A DNA stretch of 64,000 bases, from NCBI RefSeq assembly GCF_009870825.1, contig NZ_WTWY01000004.1, forward strand, positions 124,001 through 188,000. Direction: 5' to 3'. Source of the stretch: Paenibacillus sp. USDA918EY (GTDB lineage: Bacteria; Bacillota; Bacilli; Paenibacillales; Paenibacillaceae). Shown here piece after piece: positions 1 to 10,294 of this stretch. Positions within the stretch are counted from its first letter, which is position 1. Every line of letters begins with the position of its first letter. The notes under the pieces are model-generated. The model was not told the origin of the DNA. It did no database searches and was given only the letters and a program-made list of their open reading frames with translations. A program made the translations under genes and the position numbers.

Positions 1-1617
1 GCTTATCAGCAAAACAACGTGTTCATGGTGCCGCTTACTTCGATCACCCAAGCGCTGAACATTCCTTATACGGTTGACCAGGCCAACAAAAGGGTCATTC
101 TGACGCTTTCGACCAAACCGGTGGCTGCGTTTACCGTTTCGCCTTCGGAAATTTATGCCGGCGAAACGACGGTGACGTACACCACGCAAACGAAGGTTTC
201 GAACGGCCTGGAGATCGTGGACGAACGCTGGGAAGGCAAAGAAGACGTGTTCCAGGAGGCAGGCCCTCACACGATTACGCATTATGTCCAGGATTCCAGC
301 GGACAATGGAGCGATCCGTACACCGTCACCGTAAACGTGGTGAAGCCTAATGAACCGCCTGTAGCGAAATTTACGACCGATAAAGACGAGTACAAAATGG
401 GCGAAAAGGTGACGATCACCGATCTGAGCACCGATGACGAGAACGCGATCGTCAGCCGCGAATGGCTGAACGACCGCAAGGCGTTTTTTACGCCGGGTCC
501 GGTGACCATCCGCCTGACCGTCACCGACAAACACGGTGCGACCAGCGAATTCCAAAAGACGATCAATATCACAAACGAAACGTTGTACACCGAAGATCAA
601 TTCAACAAGCTGTTTACGGATGTAGGCGATAAATTTACGTTTGACGGTTCCCAAGTTCCATCGTGGAAAAACCTGCAATACCAGATTTCTTCCGAGCCGT
701 CCACGCTGATCCGCAGCAACAGCCCGGAAACCGTGTACCAGGAAGGGCTTTTGTATCGCGAAACGGGGCTCGGGAACACGCGCTTCATGGTGCACCACGT
801 CAATTCGACCGGAAAAAACATGAAGCTGTACGTCATCGCGACGAATACGAACGCGGATACGGCTGCTCAGCTTACGATTCAGGACTTTGGCATGGGCGGA
901 CCGAACCTGTATCCGACGTTGACCGGTAAAGTGTCGACGGAACGTTATTTCCAATCGATGCAGAACCAAACCGCCCGTCAGGTCATCAACCTGGCTCCGG
1001 GTGAAAGCAAAGTCGTCATGACCGATATCAGCAAAGTCAAAATGAAGCAGGGGGATACGATTTCGGCGCTTGCCGACGCGTTTAGCGATCTTCCGATCCA
1101 ATACAGCTTCATCATGATCGACGAAAGCAAAGATCCGCTGCAAACCTTGCCGTATTTGACGAACCTGGAGCGGGATGTTCATAACCGCGGAACGTATCCG
1201 GATTCCACGCGTTTGATCCGCTATGACGATCTCGTCGGCGACACGCCGTCGCGCCTCGTTCTTGGCGACAACAGCCAGGATCCGAATCTGACAGGTTTGG
1301 ACGGCATTTACGGAACGGAAACTTCCAACGCGGGCAACTTCGGCGTATTGTATAAAATTACGGTTAGCCGCGTCGCTCCGCATACCTTGATTACATTGAA
1401 TCCGCGCGGCGGCTTGTACACGGGCGTCGTGATGGTCAACGGCCAGCCGGTTCAGGTTGCCAAAAACGTATCCGTCAATGCGCCGCATGAAGCGAGCGTG
1501 TTGTACCGCACGGGCAACGGCGAGGAAAACGTGGAAATTTGGTACACTGCCGCGCCGGGCAGCAACCTGCCGATCAACCTGCTGTTTACACCGCTGCCTG
1601 AAGTCAAACTGCCTTAA
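1..1617 (+). CDS. Exported stalk/PKD-domain protein, 5' end missing
   Basis: The reading frame is open from base 1, so the gene begins outside the window. The first 35 or so residues (VPLTSITQAL, then VDQANKRVILTL) look like the end of a copper-amine-oxidase N-terminal (stalk) domain. Two PKD-like beta-sandwich repeats follow, each starting PVAxF; the second has the typical ITDLSTDDE and VRLTVTDKHG-like strands. The remaining 330 residues form an unassigned region without membrane segments. Such architectures in Bacillales are usually secreted or surface-attached. No enzymatic motif is visible, so the role is unknown. A strong terminator follows the stop, so this is probably the last gene of its transcript. 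Confidence 0.75.
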   Translation, partial: AYQQNNVFMVPLTSITQALNIPYTVDQANKRVILTLSTKPVAAFTVSPSEIYAGETTVTYTTQTKVSNGLEIVDERWEGKEDVFQEAGPHTITHYVQDSSGQWSDPYTVTVNVVKPNEPPVAKFTTDKDEYKMGEKVTITDLSTDDENAIVSREWLNDRKAFFTPGPVTIRLTVTDKHGATSEFQKTINITNETLYTEDQFNKLFTDVGDKFTFDGSQVPSWKNLQYQISSEPSTLIRSNSPETVYQEGLLYRETGLGNTRFMVHHVNSTGKNMKLYVIATNTNADTAAQLTIQDFGMGGPNLYPTLTGKVSTERYFQSMQNQTARQVINLAPGESKVVMTDISKVKMKQGDTISALADAFSDLPIQYSFIMIDESKDPLQTLPYLTNLERDVHNRGTYPDSTRLIRYDDLVGDTPSRLVLGDNSQDPNLTGLDGIYGTETSNAGNFGVLYKITVSRVAPHTLITLNPRGGLYTGVVMVNGQPVQVAKNVSVNAPHEASVLYRTGNGEENVEIWYTAAPGSNLPINLLFTPLPEVKLP

Positions 1618-1669
1618 GGCGTTGAGATGGGTTCCTTCGCACTAAATCCGATCATTTCAGATTGAATAG

Positions 1670-1708
1670 AAAACTGCCTTTATATCCGATGATATAGAGG
1701 CAGTTTTT
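1670..1708 (+). terminator. Rho-independent terminator after the PKD protein gene
   Basis: The inverted repeat AAAACTGCCT / AGGCAGTTTT encloses a loop that can itself pair (TATATCC / GATATA), and the 3' arm runs into a T tract. It lies about 50 bases past the stop of the preceding gene. Confidence 0.85.
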
Positions 1709-1801
1709 GCAATAAGAGGATCTTGTATCCCGTAACCTAAGCAGGATCGTTTTAAAAAAGGTGTGGCGGCTATCAATGAAAGGAACGGGGGGAGGATATA
1801 T

Positions 1802-2287
1802 ATGAAACGGTTGTTTGTCATGTCCGGCGTGTTGGCCATCGCCTTTTTGTTAACGGCTGCTGCCGTGCGTGCCGACGAACCGGGTCCAAGGAACCAAGCG
1901 ATCCGGGGAGAAGGGATCGTAACCGTGAAGCTGGTGGGCGGAAAACCCGGGGACGATATGCGGGGAACGACATGGACGAAGGGCGACCCGATCATCGCCA
2001 AAATGGCGGAATGGCTTGAACAGGCCAAGCCAATCCCGGGCCAGACGGATTATGGGCGTCACGGTTATCCGATGGCTGCCGAGCTCACGACCGAAAGCCA
2101 TCAAAGGATGAGGGTCGAGCCGGCGTATGATTGCGTTTCGGTTACGTATCCGGACGGCAGCGGAATCAAAACCTGTACGCCGGCGGAAAACGAAATCGTC
2201 ATCAGCCGCGGCGAAGAAAAAAGAAGGGCGATTTCCCCGGACATGTTCGAATGGCTCAATAACGGATATAAACATGAAAACCGCTGA
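1802..2287 (+). CDS. Small secreted protein of unknown function
   Basis: The product is 161 residues. Residues 1-25 form a classical signal peptide: KR, a hydrophobic stretch FVMSGVLAIAFLLTAAA, then VRADE with a likely cut after ADA-like VRA. The mature part is charged and has two cysteines (AYDC and KTCTP) that could form a disulphide. The ATG at 1802 is chosen because GGGGGAGG precedes it by 5 bases; an upstream in-frame start has no ribosome binding site. It stands alone between two terminators. I do not recognise the family and see no catalytic motif. Confidence 0.75.
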   Translation: MKRLFVMSGVLAIAFLLTAAAVRADEPGPRNQAIRGEGIVTVKLVGGKPGDDMRGTTWTKGDPIIAKMAEWLEQAKPIPGQTDYGRHGYPMAAELTTESHQRMRVEPAYDCVSVTYPDGSGIKTCTPAENEIVISRGEEKRRAISPDMFEWLNNGYKHENR

Positions 2288-2330
2288 AAAGAGATAAAAG
2301 CGCATGGCTCCTTTCTTTGCGGACCACACA

Positions 2331-2366
2331 AAAAGCCTTCCCGGCTTAATGAAACGGGAAGGCTTT
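2331..2366. terminator. Bidirectional terminator between convergent genes
   Basis: A perfect stem AAAGCCTTCCCG / CGGGAAGGCTTT with an 11-base loop and A/T tracts on both sides. It lies between the secreted-protein gene and the end of the opposing siderophore permease operon and can serve both. Confidence 0.85.
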
Positions 2367-2437
2367 CGTTCGTTTTAAAGAGTTCGCTTTTTAAACAAGC
2401 TTGTAGTCAGATCGTTGAATTCGGAAGTCGCTTTATT

Positions 2438-3493
2438 TTAAGAGCTTCTGCTTCGCCACAACAAATAAATGAAAAATGGGGCTCCTACCGCCGAAGTGAA
2501 CACCCCGACGGGAATATCAAGCGGGGGAACAAGGTTCCGGGCGAGCAGATCGGCGAGAACAACGATCAGGGCGCCGCATAAGGCGCTTGCCGGCAGCAGT
2601 GAGCCATAAGAGGAACCGATCAGCTTCCGGGCGATATGGGGCGCCAGCAGCGCAACAAAACCGATCGCCCCGCCGACGGATATGCCTGCCCCCGCCAATC
2701 CTACCGCAATGAAAATCAGCATCGTCCGGTCTTTTTCGACGCTGCTTCCAGCTCCGGCCGCGAGGTCGTCGCCAAGCTGAAGCATGTTGATGCGGCGCGA
2801 AAACGCCAGGCTTAAAAATCCGAGCGCAATAAACCACGGCAGAAGCATGTTGACGTGTTTCCACGAGCTGCCGTATACGCTGCCCAGCAGCCAGTTAAAG
2901 GCTTTCTGCGCGACGTCGGTAGGCCCGGTCACCAAAAGCATGGTCGACAGCGACGAAGCGACGGCGCCGATGCCGACGCCGACAAGGACGAGCATCAGCG
3001 GATTGACGCCTTTTTTCCAAGACAGGAAATAGATCAGCAAGGTCGTGAGCGCGGCGCCGGCAAAAGCGGCCGGCGGCAGCCAAAAGACGCTGGCCGAAGG
3101 AATCAGCGTAATGATCGCCGTTGCCGCAAGCGAAGCGCCGCTGGTGACCCCCATCACATCGGGGGAAGCAAGCGGGTTGCGGATCAGTCCCTGCGTAATC
3201 GCGCCCGACATGGCCAAACATGCGCCGACCATGGCGCCGACCAGCACCCGCGGCAAGCGCAGCTTTTGGACGACGACGACGTCCAGCGCATCGCCCTGTC
3301 CGAATATGGCCTGCACGACGGCCCACGGATTCACGTATTTCGTGCCAAAGCCGATGCTTGCGACGAGGGCAAGCAGCAATAGAACGGCCAACCCGGCCAA
3401 AACGAAAATCTGCTTTCTGCTGGTCAGAAAGGAAACCCGATTCCCTTTCATCCGGATGGCGATCGGCTCTCTGGATTTGGCGGAACGGCTCAT
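2438..3493 (-). CDS. FecCD-family iron-siderophore ABC permease (second permease)
   Basis: The product is a 351-residue polytopic membrane protein of the FecCD/BtuC family, one half of the channel that imports ferric siderophores. Family hallmarks visible are LPRVLVGAMVGACLAMSGAI, the GVTSGASL segment, and the EAA-like loop GFVALLAPHIARKLIG before the C-terminal helices. The start is the ATG at 3493, which overlaps the stop of the upstream permease in an ATGA arrangement, so the two are translationally coupled. A longer open frame upstream is out-of-frame shadow of that gene. No ATPase gene follows, so energy must come from an ATPase encoded elsewhere (a shared FhuC/YusV-type ATPase is known in Bacilli). 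Substrate specificity cannot be read from sequence. Confidence 0.93.
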   Translation of the reverse strand: MSRSAKSREPIAIRMKGNRVSFLTSRKQIFVLAGLAVLLLLALVASIGFGTKYVNPWAVVQAIFGQGDALDVVVVQKLRLPRVLVGAMVGACLAMSGAITQGLIRNPLASPDVMGVTSGASLAATAIITLIPSASVFWLPPAAFAGAALTTLLIYFLSWKKGVNPLMLVLVGVGIGAVASSLSTMLLVTGPTDVAQKAFNWLLGSVYGSSWKHVNMLLPWFIALGFLSLAFSRRINMLQLGDDLAAGAGSSVEKDRTMLIFIAVGLAGAGISVGGAIGFVALLAPHIARKLIGSSYGSLLPASALCGALIVVLADLLARNLVPPLDIPVGVFTSAVGAPFFIYLLWRSRSS

Positions 3494-4542
3494 TTTTTTA
3501 ACAGCCCCTTTCTGGCAGCCTGAATAAAGAACGGAACGCCGATGATGGCGGTCATAACGCCGATCGGAATTTCCCGCGGCATGGCGATGAATCGGGCCGC
3601 GATGTCGGCGAGCAGAAGCAATATGCCCCCCATCGCCGCGCTGTAAGGAACCAGCCAGCGGATGTCTCTGCCGACGATCGTTCGCGCGATATGCGGGATG
3701 ACAAGCCCGAGAAATCCGATCGGGCCGGCCACGGCGACGGAGCTTCCGGCCAGGACGACGATCAGCGCGCCCATCGTAAGCTTCAGCAGCGCGGTTCGCT
3801 GCCCCAGGCTTTTGGCGACGTCGTCGCCTAACATAAGCGTGTTGACGGAAGAGCTGATCAACATGGCGACGATCCATGCCGCCAGCATGTAGGGTAGCAG
3901 GCTCAGCAAAATGTCGAGGCTTCTGCCCTCCACCGATCCCGACATCCAGAACAACACCTCTTCCATCGCGCGTCCGCTAATGATAAGCATGCCGTTGGTC
4001 ATGGAGCTGCAAAACGCGGTGATGGCGGCTCCGGCGAGCGTAATTTTGAGCGGGGTAAGCCCCTGTCTGCCGGCAGATCCGAGAACAAAAACGAACAGGC
4101 AGCTGACGCCTGCACCCAAAAAAGCGATCCATGTAAACGAAGCAAGCGAGCTTACTCCAAATAAAACGAAGGAAGCGACCACAAATAATGAAGCTCCCGC
4201 ATTAATGCCGAATATGCCGGAATCGGCCAGCGGATTTTTGGTCAAGGATTGCAGCAAAACCCCGCAAATGCCGAGGCTTCCGCCGACAAACGCCGCAATC
4301 AATGCTCTCGGCACCCGGACTTCGCGGACGATGATATGCTCGGTGCTGCCGTTATACGAAGTGAACGCCTCCAGCACCTGCCGCCAGCCCGTGCCGTGCA
4401 CCCCGAACAAAATGCTTTCCGCGACGCAGAGCAGAAGAATGACGATCCCGGCGACCAGGCCGATCCATTTATATGTAGTTTTTTGCAGCCAAACTGTCTG
4501 CAAGGCGTATCCCTCATTCCTGTCAGCCAAAATAAACAACAT
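3490..4542 (-). CDS. FecCD-family iron-siderophore ABC permease (first permease)
   Basis: The product is a FecCD-type permease of up to 350 residues with about nine membrane helices, including VRVPRALIAAFVGGSLGICG, GINAGASLFVV and the ATPase-contacting loop GFLGLVIPHIARTIVG. It pairs with the downstream permease to form the channel. The start is uncertain: the ATG at 4542 has no clear ribosome binding site, while a TTG at about 4505 follows GAGGGAT. The operon faces away from the binding-protein gene at 4734, and the divergent interval holds two Fur-like boxes, so iron repression is expected. Confidence 0.92.
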   Translation of the reverse strand: MLFILADRNEGYALQTVWLQKTTYKWIGLVAGIVILLLCVAESILFGVHGTGWRQVLEAFTSYNGSTEHIIVREVRVPRALIAAFVGGSLGICGVLLQSLTKNPLADSGIFGINAGASLFVVASFVLFGVSSLASFTWIAFLGAGVSCLFVFVLGSAGRQGLTPLKITLAGAAITAFCSSMTNGMLIISGRAMEEVLFWMSGSVEGRSLDILLSLLPYMLAAWIVAMLISSSVNTLMLGDDVAKSLGQRTALLKLTMGALIVVLAGSSVAVAGPIGFLGLVIPHIARTIVGRDIRWLVPYSAAMGGILLLLADIAARFIAMPREIPIGVMTAIIGVPFFIQAARKGLLKK

Positions 4543-4576
4543 ATAAAAGTGTAAGGGGAGGGGTGAAAGTTGTCAA

Positions 4577-4591
4577 TGAATATCATTCTCA
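4577..4591 (-). promoter_or_regulatory. Imperfect Fur box upstream of the permease operon
   Basis: Read on the minus strand, TGAGAATGATATTCA resembles the 7-1-7 Fur consensus TGATAATNATTATCA with a few mismatches. It lies 35 bases upstream of the first permease start, in the right place to block transcription when iron is plentiful. Confidence 0.6.
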
Positions 4592-4650
4592 ATTAAGGCA
4601 TGGCACAAGGGGCGACGGTCACAACCTGCCGATTGTTTTATTCTCTTTTG

Positions 4651-4706
4651 TTGACAAGCTGAAGCGTCTTCGATTAGGATAGATTCGATACTGATAATCA
4701 TTATCA
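4651..4706 (+). promoter_or_regulatory. Sigma-A-type promoter with a perfect Fur box
   Basis: TTGACA (4651-4656) and TAGGAT (4675-4680) with an 18-base spacer form a promoter. TGATAATCATTATCA at 4692-4706 matches the 7-1-7 Fur consensus exactly and sits over the expected transcription start of the binding-protein gene, predicting Fur repression in iron-replete cells. Confidence 0.85.
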
Positions 4707-4733
4707 GAGTAATCGAAGGGGAGACATAGATTG

Positions 4734-5708
4734 ATGAAAAAATGGAACGGAATCATACTTATGCTGCTGGCGGCCGTGCTCGTATTGTCCGCATGCGGCA
4801 GCAACAGCGGAAATACCGCAAACACGAGTGAAACCGGAAATAAAGAGGCGGAGCAAAGCGCCGGCGATGCGAACCGCACGATCGATACAATTATGGGGAA
4901 AGTCGAAGTGCCCGCCCACCCGCAGCGCGTCGTCGTCCTGACCAACGAAGGCACGGAAGCCCTTCTTGCCCTTGGGGTTAAACCTGTCGGCGCCGTCAAA
5001 TCCTGGACGGGAGATCCATGGTATCCTCACATCAAGGATCAAATGCAGGGCGTCGAAAACCTCGGCGAAGAAAGCCAGCCGAACGTTGAAGCGATTGCCG
5101 CGCTGAAACCGGATTTGATTTTGGGCACGAAAATGCGTCAGGAAAAAATATACGACCAATTATCCGCCATCGCTCCAACCGTCTTCTCCGAGACGCTGCG
5201 CGGCGAGTGGAAAGACAACTTCAAGCTGTGGGCAAACGCCGTCAATCAGCAGTCGAAAGGCGACGAAGTCCTTGCCGCTTACGACAAACACGTAGCCGAT
5301 TTGAAAGCCGAACTGGGCGACAAGCTGAACATGAAAGTGTCCATGGTCCGTTTTATGGCGGGCAAAGCCCGTATGTATTATAAAGATACGTTCTCCGGCC
5401 TTATTTTGAGCGAGCTTGGTTTTGCGCGCACGAAATCCCAGGATAACGACGGATTTTTTGACGATGTAGGCAAAGAACGCATTCCGGAAATGGACGGAGA
5501 CATCATGTTCTATTTCACGTATGACACCGGCAACGGCAAAGGGAATGAAATGGAGAAGGAATGGACAAACGACAAGCTGTGGAAAAATCTCGACGTTGTG
5601 AAAAAAGGCAACGCCCACAAGGTCGACGACGTCATCTGGAATACGGCGGGCGGGGTGCTTGCCGCAAACCTGATGCTGGATCAGCTGAAAACCTATTTCG
5701 TTAAATAA
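4734..5708 (+). CDS. Iron-siderophore ABC transporter substrate-binding lipoprotein
   Basis: The 324-residue product starts with a lipoprotein signal (KKWNGIILMLLAAVLVLSAC; lipobox LSAC), followed by an S/N/G-rich linker and a type III (FhuD/FepB-like) periplasmic-binding fold: RVVVLTNEGTEALLALGVKPVG, NVEAIAALKPDLIL, and the late WKNLDVVKKGNAHKVD. It captures a ferric siderophore outside the membrane and hands it to the two permeases encoded divergently. The ATG at 4734 follows AAGGGGAGA; a TTG directly before it is also in frame. A terminator follows, so the gene is monocistronic and under its own Fur box. Confidence 0.93.
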   Translation: MKKWNGIILMLLAAVLVLSACGSNSGNTANTSETGNKEAEQSAGDANRTIDTIMGKVEVPAHPQRVVVLTNEGTEALLALGVKPVGAVKSWTGDPWYPHIKDQMQGVENLGEESQPNVEAIAALKPDLILGTKMRQEKIYDQLSAIAPTVFSETLRGEWKDNFKLWANAVNQQSKGDEVLAAYDKHVADLKAELGDKLNMKVSMVRFMAGKARMYYKDTFSGLILSELGFARTKSQDNDGFFDDVGKERIPEMDGDIMFYFTYDTGNGKGNEMEKEWTNDKLWKNLDVVKKGNAHKVDDVIWNTAGGVLAANLMLDQLKTYFVK

Positions 5709-5752
5709 TAAAAAGTCACGTCATTTTTATACGAATTTTATACGATCAAAGA

Positions 5753-5800
5753 GGCTGTCCCGATTGCAGGAGCAAAAACTTGCACGGGATGGCTTTTTTT
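5753..5800 (+). terminator. Terminator after the siderophore-binding protein gene
   Basis: The stem GGCTGTCCCG / CGGGATGGC (one G-T pair) with an inner CAGGAGC-type loop ends in a run of T, 45 bases past the stop. Confidence 0.8.
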
Positions 5801-5992
5801 CTGCCGGCGCCACCTTTTGCCGCATTAGAGCGCGGTTTCCTCCACAGCATCCGGGCGCTTCGATTGACTGTCATACCGTTTTGAGGCATTATTAAAGGTA
5901 TTAACATACTGCACATTCGATTGGTTTTGAGAAGCAGCGAAAGTGCGAACCAATGCATTTTTTGCGTTGATGTCAACGGGAGGATGAGCGTT

Positions 5993-6457
5993 ATGCTTTC
6001 GACGGATCAGATCATTCACGCCATGTCGGAACAGGGACTGCGCATTACCGACCAGCGGAAGACGCTCGCCGGATTGTTTGGCGAACATTCGGGGTATTTG
6101 TCTGCCAAGGATGTCTATGAGTATATGTGCAAAAAATACAGCGGCTTAAGCTTTGATACCGTATACCGGAATCTGAGGGTCATGCAGGAGCTCGGCGTGC
6201 TGGAGCAGGTTGTGTTCGAAGACGGCATCAAGTTCAAGGCCAGCTGCAGCGAAGAGCACCATCACCACCACATGATCTGCCTGCAGTGTCAAAAAACGTA
6301 TCCGATCCATTTCTGTCCGGTGCAATTTACCGATGCCCCCGAGCAATTTCAGGTCGTGACGCATAAATTCGAAGTGTTCGGATATTGTAAGGACTGCCGG
6401 CACGCCATGCCGGACGAGGCGAACCCTGCGGCCTCCAAACCCGCCGAGGGGCGATGA
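5993..6457 (+). CDS. zur: Fur-family metal-responsive repressor, probably Zur
   Basis: The 154-residue protein has the Fur layout: a winged helix (residues about 10-80, [40 protein letters not shown]), a metal-sensing loop with five consecutive histidines ([13 protein letters not shown]) and two CxxC pairs (CLQC, CKDC) for the structural zinc. Fur, Zur and PerR share this plan; Zur is favoured because a zinc ABC transporter with a Zur-like site lies 3 kb downstream. Two starts are possible: the ATG at 5993 stands 9 bases after GGGAGG, while the ATG at 5984 abuts it, so 5993 is preferred. The last codon overlaps the start of yidD. Confidence 0.85.
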   Translation: MLSTDQIIHAMSEQGLRITDQRKTLAGLFGEHSGYLSAKDVYEYMCKKYSGLSFDTVYRNLRVMQELGVLEQVVFEDGIKFKASCSEEHHHHHMICLQCQKTYPIHFCPVQFTDAPEQFQVVTHKFEVFGYCKDCRHAMPDEANPAASKPAEGR

Positions 6458-6729
6458 AGATGGGCATATCCCGCAAAGCGGTTCAAGGACCGATCCGGTT
6501 TTACCGCAAATTCATTTCGCCGCTCAAGCCGCCGACCTGCCGGTTCTATCCGACATGCTCCGCGTACGCTTTGGAAGCCATTGAAGTGCATGGGGCGTTA
6601 AAAGGCTCGTGGCTGGCCGCCAAACGGATCGCCAAATGCCAGCCGTTTCACCCGGGAGGCCTCGATCCGGTTCCTCCACGCAAGGAGAAAGGCGGCCAAT
6701 CGGGGAATAAAGGCAGCCGCCTCGCTTGA
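6454..6729 (+). CDS. yidD: YidD membrane protein insertion efficiency factor
   Basis: The 91-residue protein carries the YidD signature nearly end to end: [20 protein letters not shown], then [18 protein letters not shown] and [17 protein letters not shown], with the three conserved cysteines. YidD is a small membrane-associated protein that helps YidC/Oxa1 insertase. The usual neighbours (rpmH, rnpA, yidC) are absent; instead its ATG overlaps the stop of the Fur-family regulator (ATGA), so the two are co-translated. The C-terminal tail is lysine/glycine-rich. Confidence 0.93.
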   Translation: MKMGISRKAVQGPIRFYRKFISPLKPPTCRFYPTCSAYALEAIEVHGALKGSWLAAKRIAKCQPFHPGGLDPVPPRKEKGGQSGNKGSRLA

Positions 6730-6755
6730 CTTTCGGTAACCGGGTTCAGTATATT
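6726..6755 (+). promoter_or_regulatory. Promoter of the metG leader
   Basis: TTGACT (6726-6731) and TATATT (6750-6755) are separated by 18 bases and lie about 20 bases before the T-box leader; the -35 box overlaps the yidD stop. Confidence 0.65.
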
Positions 6756-6774
6756 AAGGAATATATGGCATTTC

Positions 6775-7052
6775 CGACGAACGGATGAGTAAGAAAATGT
6801 CTGCTTAGCTCAGAGAGCCGGGGCAGCTGCGAACCGGTCTAGGCGATTTTCCGAAGATGGTCCCGGAGGAACTGCTTTCGAGCGAAGCGGATCAATGATC
6901 CGCTGCGTAAGGATGCGGCGTGTTCCAGCGTTAATGGACGGTCACCGGCGGCTGCCGGGAACCGATGGAGCCCGTTTTCCGGAAGGAAGCGGGGAAATTG
7001 GGTGGTAACACGTGAGAGAACTCTCGTCCCATAGCGGGGCGGGATTTTTTTG
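6775..7052 (+). promoter_or_regulatory. T-box riboswitch leader of metG
   Basis: The 280-base leader holds the conserved T-box element GGGTGGTAACACG (7000-7013), whose bulge pairs with the acceptor end of uncharged tRNA, and ends in an intrinsic terminator (CGTCCC / GGGGCG, then seven T, about 7021-7052). A long Stem I region with an AGTAAGAAA-like motif precedes it. Uncharged tRNA binding should favour the antiterminator and let metG be read. Methionine specificity is inferred from the downstream gene; I did not identify the specifier codon with certainty. Confidence 0.92.
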
Positions 7053-7112
7053 TTTTTACGAGGATTTTGCGAAATCCTGATCCAAGAACAATATCAAAAG
7101 TGTGGAGGATGA

Positions 7113-9098
<1,986 letters not shown>

Positions 9099-9140
9099 AC
9101 GACCCAATCGGTCTGAACATCGGAAAATGTTGGAATACTA

Positions 9141-9180
9141 AGACGGATACCTTCGAAGTTTGAAGGGAATCCGTCTTTTT
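9141..9180 (+). terminator. Terminator after metG
   Basis: AGACGGAT / ATCCGTCT form the outer stem with an inner CCTTC / GAAGG pair, and the arm runs into TTTTTA. Confidence 0.88.
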
Positions 9181-9207
9181 ATTTGAAAGATAGCAGCCGT
9201 CAGGGTG

Positions 9208-9259
9208 TTGACAAATTTTCAAAGCCCATTCTATAATTTGTTAGTAAAAATTACGATTA
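9208..9259 (+). promoter_or_regulatory. Strong promoter with a Zur-like operator upstream of the zinc uptake operon
   Basis: TTGACA (9208-9213), an 18-base spacer and a perfect TATAAT (9232-9237). Just downstream, GTTAGTAAAAATTACGATTAA contains one good Zur half-site (ATTACGATT) of the Bacillus consensus AAATCGTAATNATTACGATTT and a degenerate left half. Its position over the start of transcription fits zinc repression by the Fur-family protein encoded at 5993. Confidence 0.65.
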
Positions 9260-9276
9260 AGGCAGGTTTAAAAAAG

Positions 9277-10242
9277 GTGAAAAGAACATGGAGGCTCAAA
9301 ACCGCTGCGGCTGCTTTGATGACCCTGCTGATCGTCATGCTGGCGGCAGGCTGCGGTCCGCAGAGCCAAGGAAAAATCGTCGAAGGCAAGGTCAACGTGG
9401 TGACGACCTTTTACCCGATATACGAATTTGCGAAAGCGATCGGCGGCGATGACGCCAACGTCATCAATTTGCTGCCGGCGGGCGTCGAACCGCATGATTG
9501 GACGCCGCGCAGCCAGGATATCGTCAATACGTCCAAAGCGCAGCTGTTTTTTTATAACGGCGCCGGGCTGGAGGGATGGGTCCCGCAATTTCTGAAGGGC
9601 CTGAACCGCAGCAGCAAGGTGAAGGCTTACGAGGTCAGCCAAGGCATCAAGCTGATCGAAGCCGACGGGGAGGACGAGCATGAACATCATGAAGGCGAAG
9701 GGCTGCGGCATCAGCATCATGTCGACCCGCACACGTGGGTCAGCCCGAAATCCGCGATGATCATGGCGGAAAATATGAAAAACAGTTACATCGAAGTCGA
9801 TCCGGCCCATAAGGATGCTTATAACGAACGTTACCTGAATCTGAAAAAACGACTGGAAGAGCTGGACCGCGAGTTTACCGGGAAGCTGGACAAGATGCCG
9901 CGGAAGGAAATCGTCGTATCCCACGAGGCTTTTGGTTATTTGGCCCGGGATTACGGATTGACGCAGCATGCCATCATGGGCCTGTCTCCCGACGCCGAGC
10001 CGCGCTCCAGGGATTTGCTGGAGCTGTCGAATCTCGTGAAGGAAAAAGGCATCCATTATATTTTCTTTGAAGAGCTCGTGTCGGACCGGCTCGCCAAAAC
10101 GCTCGCTTCGGAAACGGGGGCGGAAGTGTTGGTGCTGAACCCGGTCGAAGGGCTGACTGAAGATCAGCTGAAGCATGGGGACGATTATTTTTCGCTCATG
10201 CGCAATAATTTGACGAATTTGATTTTGGCGCTGCAGGAATAG
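9277..10242 (+). CDS. znuA: Zinc ABC transporter substrate-binding lipoprotein
   Basis: The 321-residue lipoprotein (signal KTAAAALMTLLIVMLAAGC, lipobox AAGC) belongs to the cluster A-I/ZnuA-AdcA family. Metal ligands are visible: VEPHDW, the VDPHTW histidine, and VSHEAFGYLARDYGL, plus a His-rich loop (DEHEHHEGEGLRHQHH) typical of zinc rather than manganese binders. It captures Zn(II) outside the membrane for the ATPase and permease encoded next. The start is inferred to be the GTG at 9277, about 10 bases after AAGGCAGG; longer upstream frames would run through the promoter region. Confidence 0.92.
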   Translation: MKRTWRLKTAAAALMTLLIVMLAAGCGPQSQGKIVEGKVNVVTTFYPIYEFAKAIGGDDANVINLLPAGVEPHDWTPRSQDIVNTSKAQLFFYNGAGLEGWVPQFLKGLNRSSKVKAYEVSQGIKLIEADGEDEHEHHEGEGLRHQHHVDPHTWVSPKSAMIMAENMKNSYIEVDPAHKDAYNERYLNLKKRLEELDREFTGKLDKMPRKEIVVSHEAFGYLARDYGLTQHAIMGLSPDAEPRSRDLLELSNLVKEKGIHYIFFEELVSDRLAKTLASETGAEVLVLNPVEGLTEDQLKHGDDYFSLMRNNLTNLILALQE

Positions 10243-10294
10243 GAGAAATCCGAAATCCGGCAGCCATTCCATGACAGAAAGGTGGAGACCCACT

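Noticed and set aside
3494..3877. A longer N-terminus for the second siderophore permease
   Set aside because: The extension is R/G/H-rich, read inside the first permease in another frame; the ATGA overlap at 3493 gives a normal family start.
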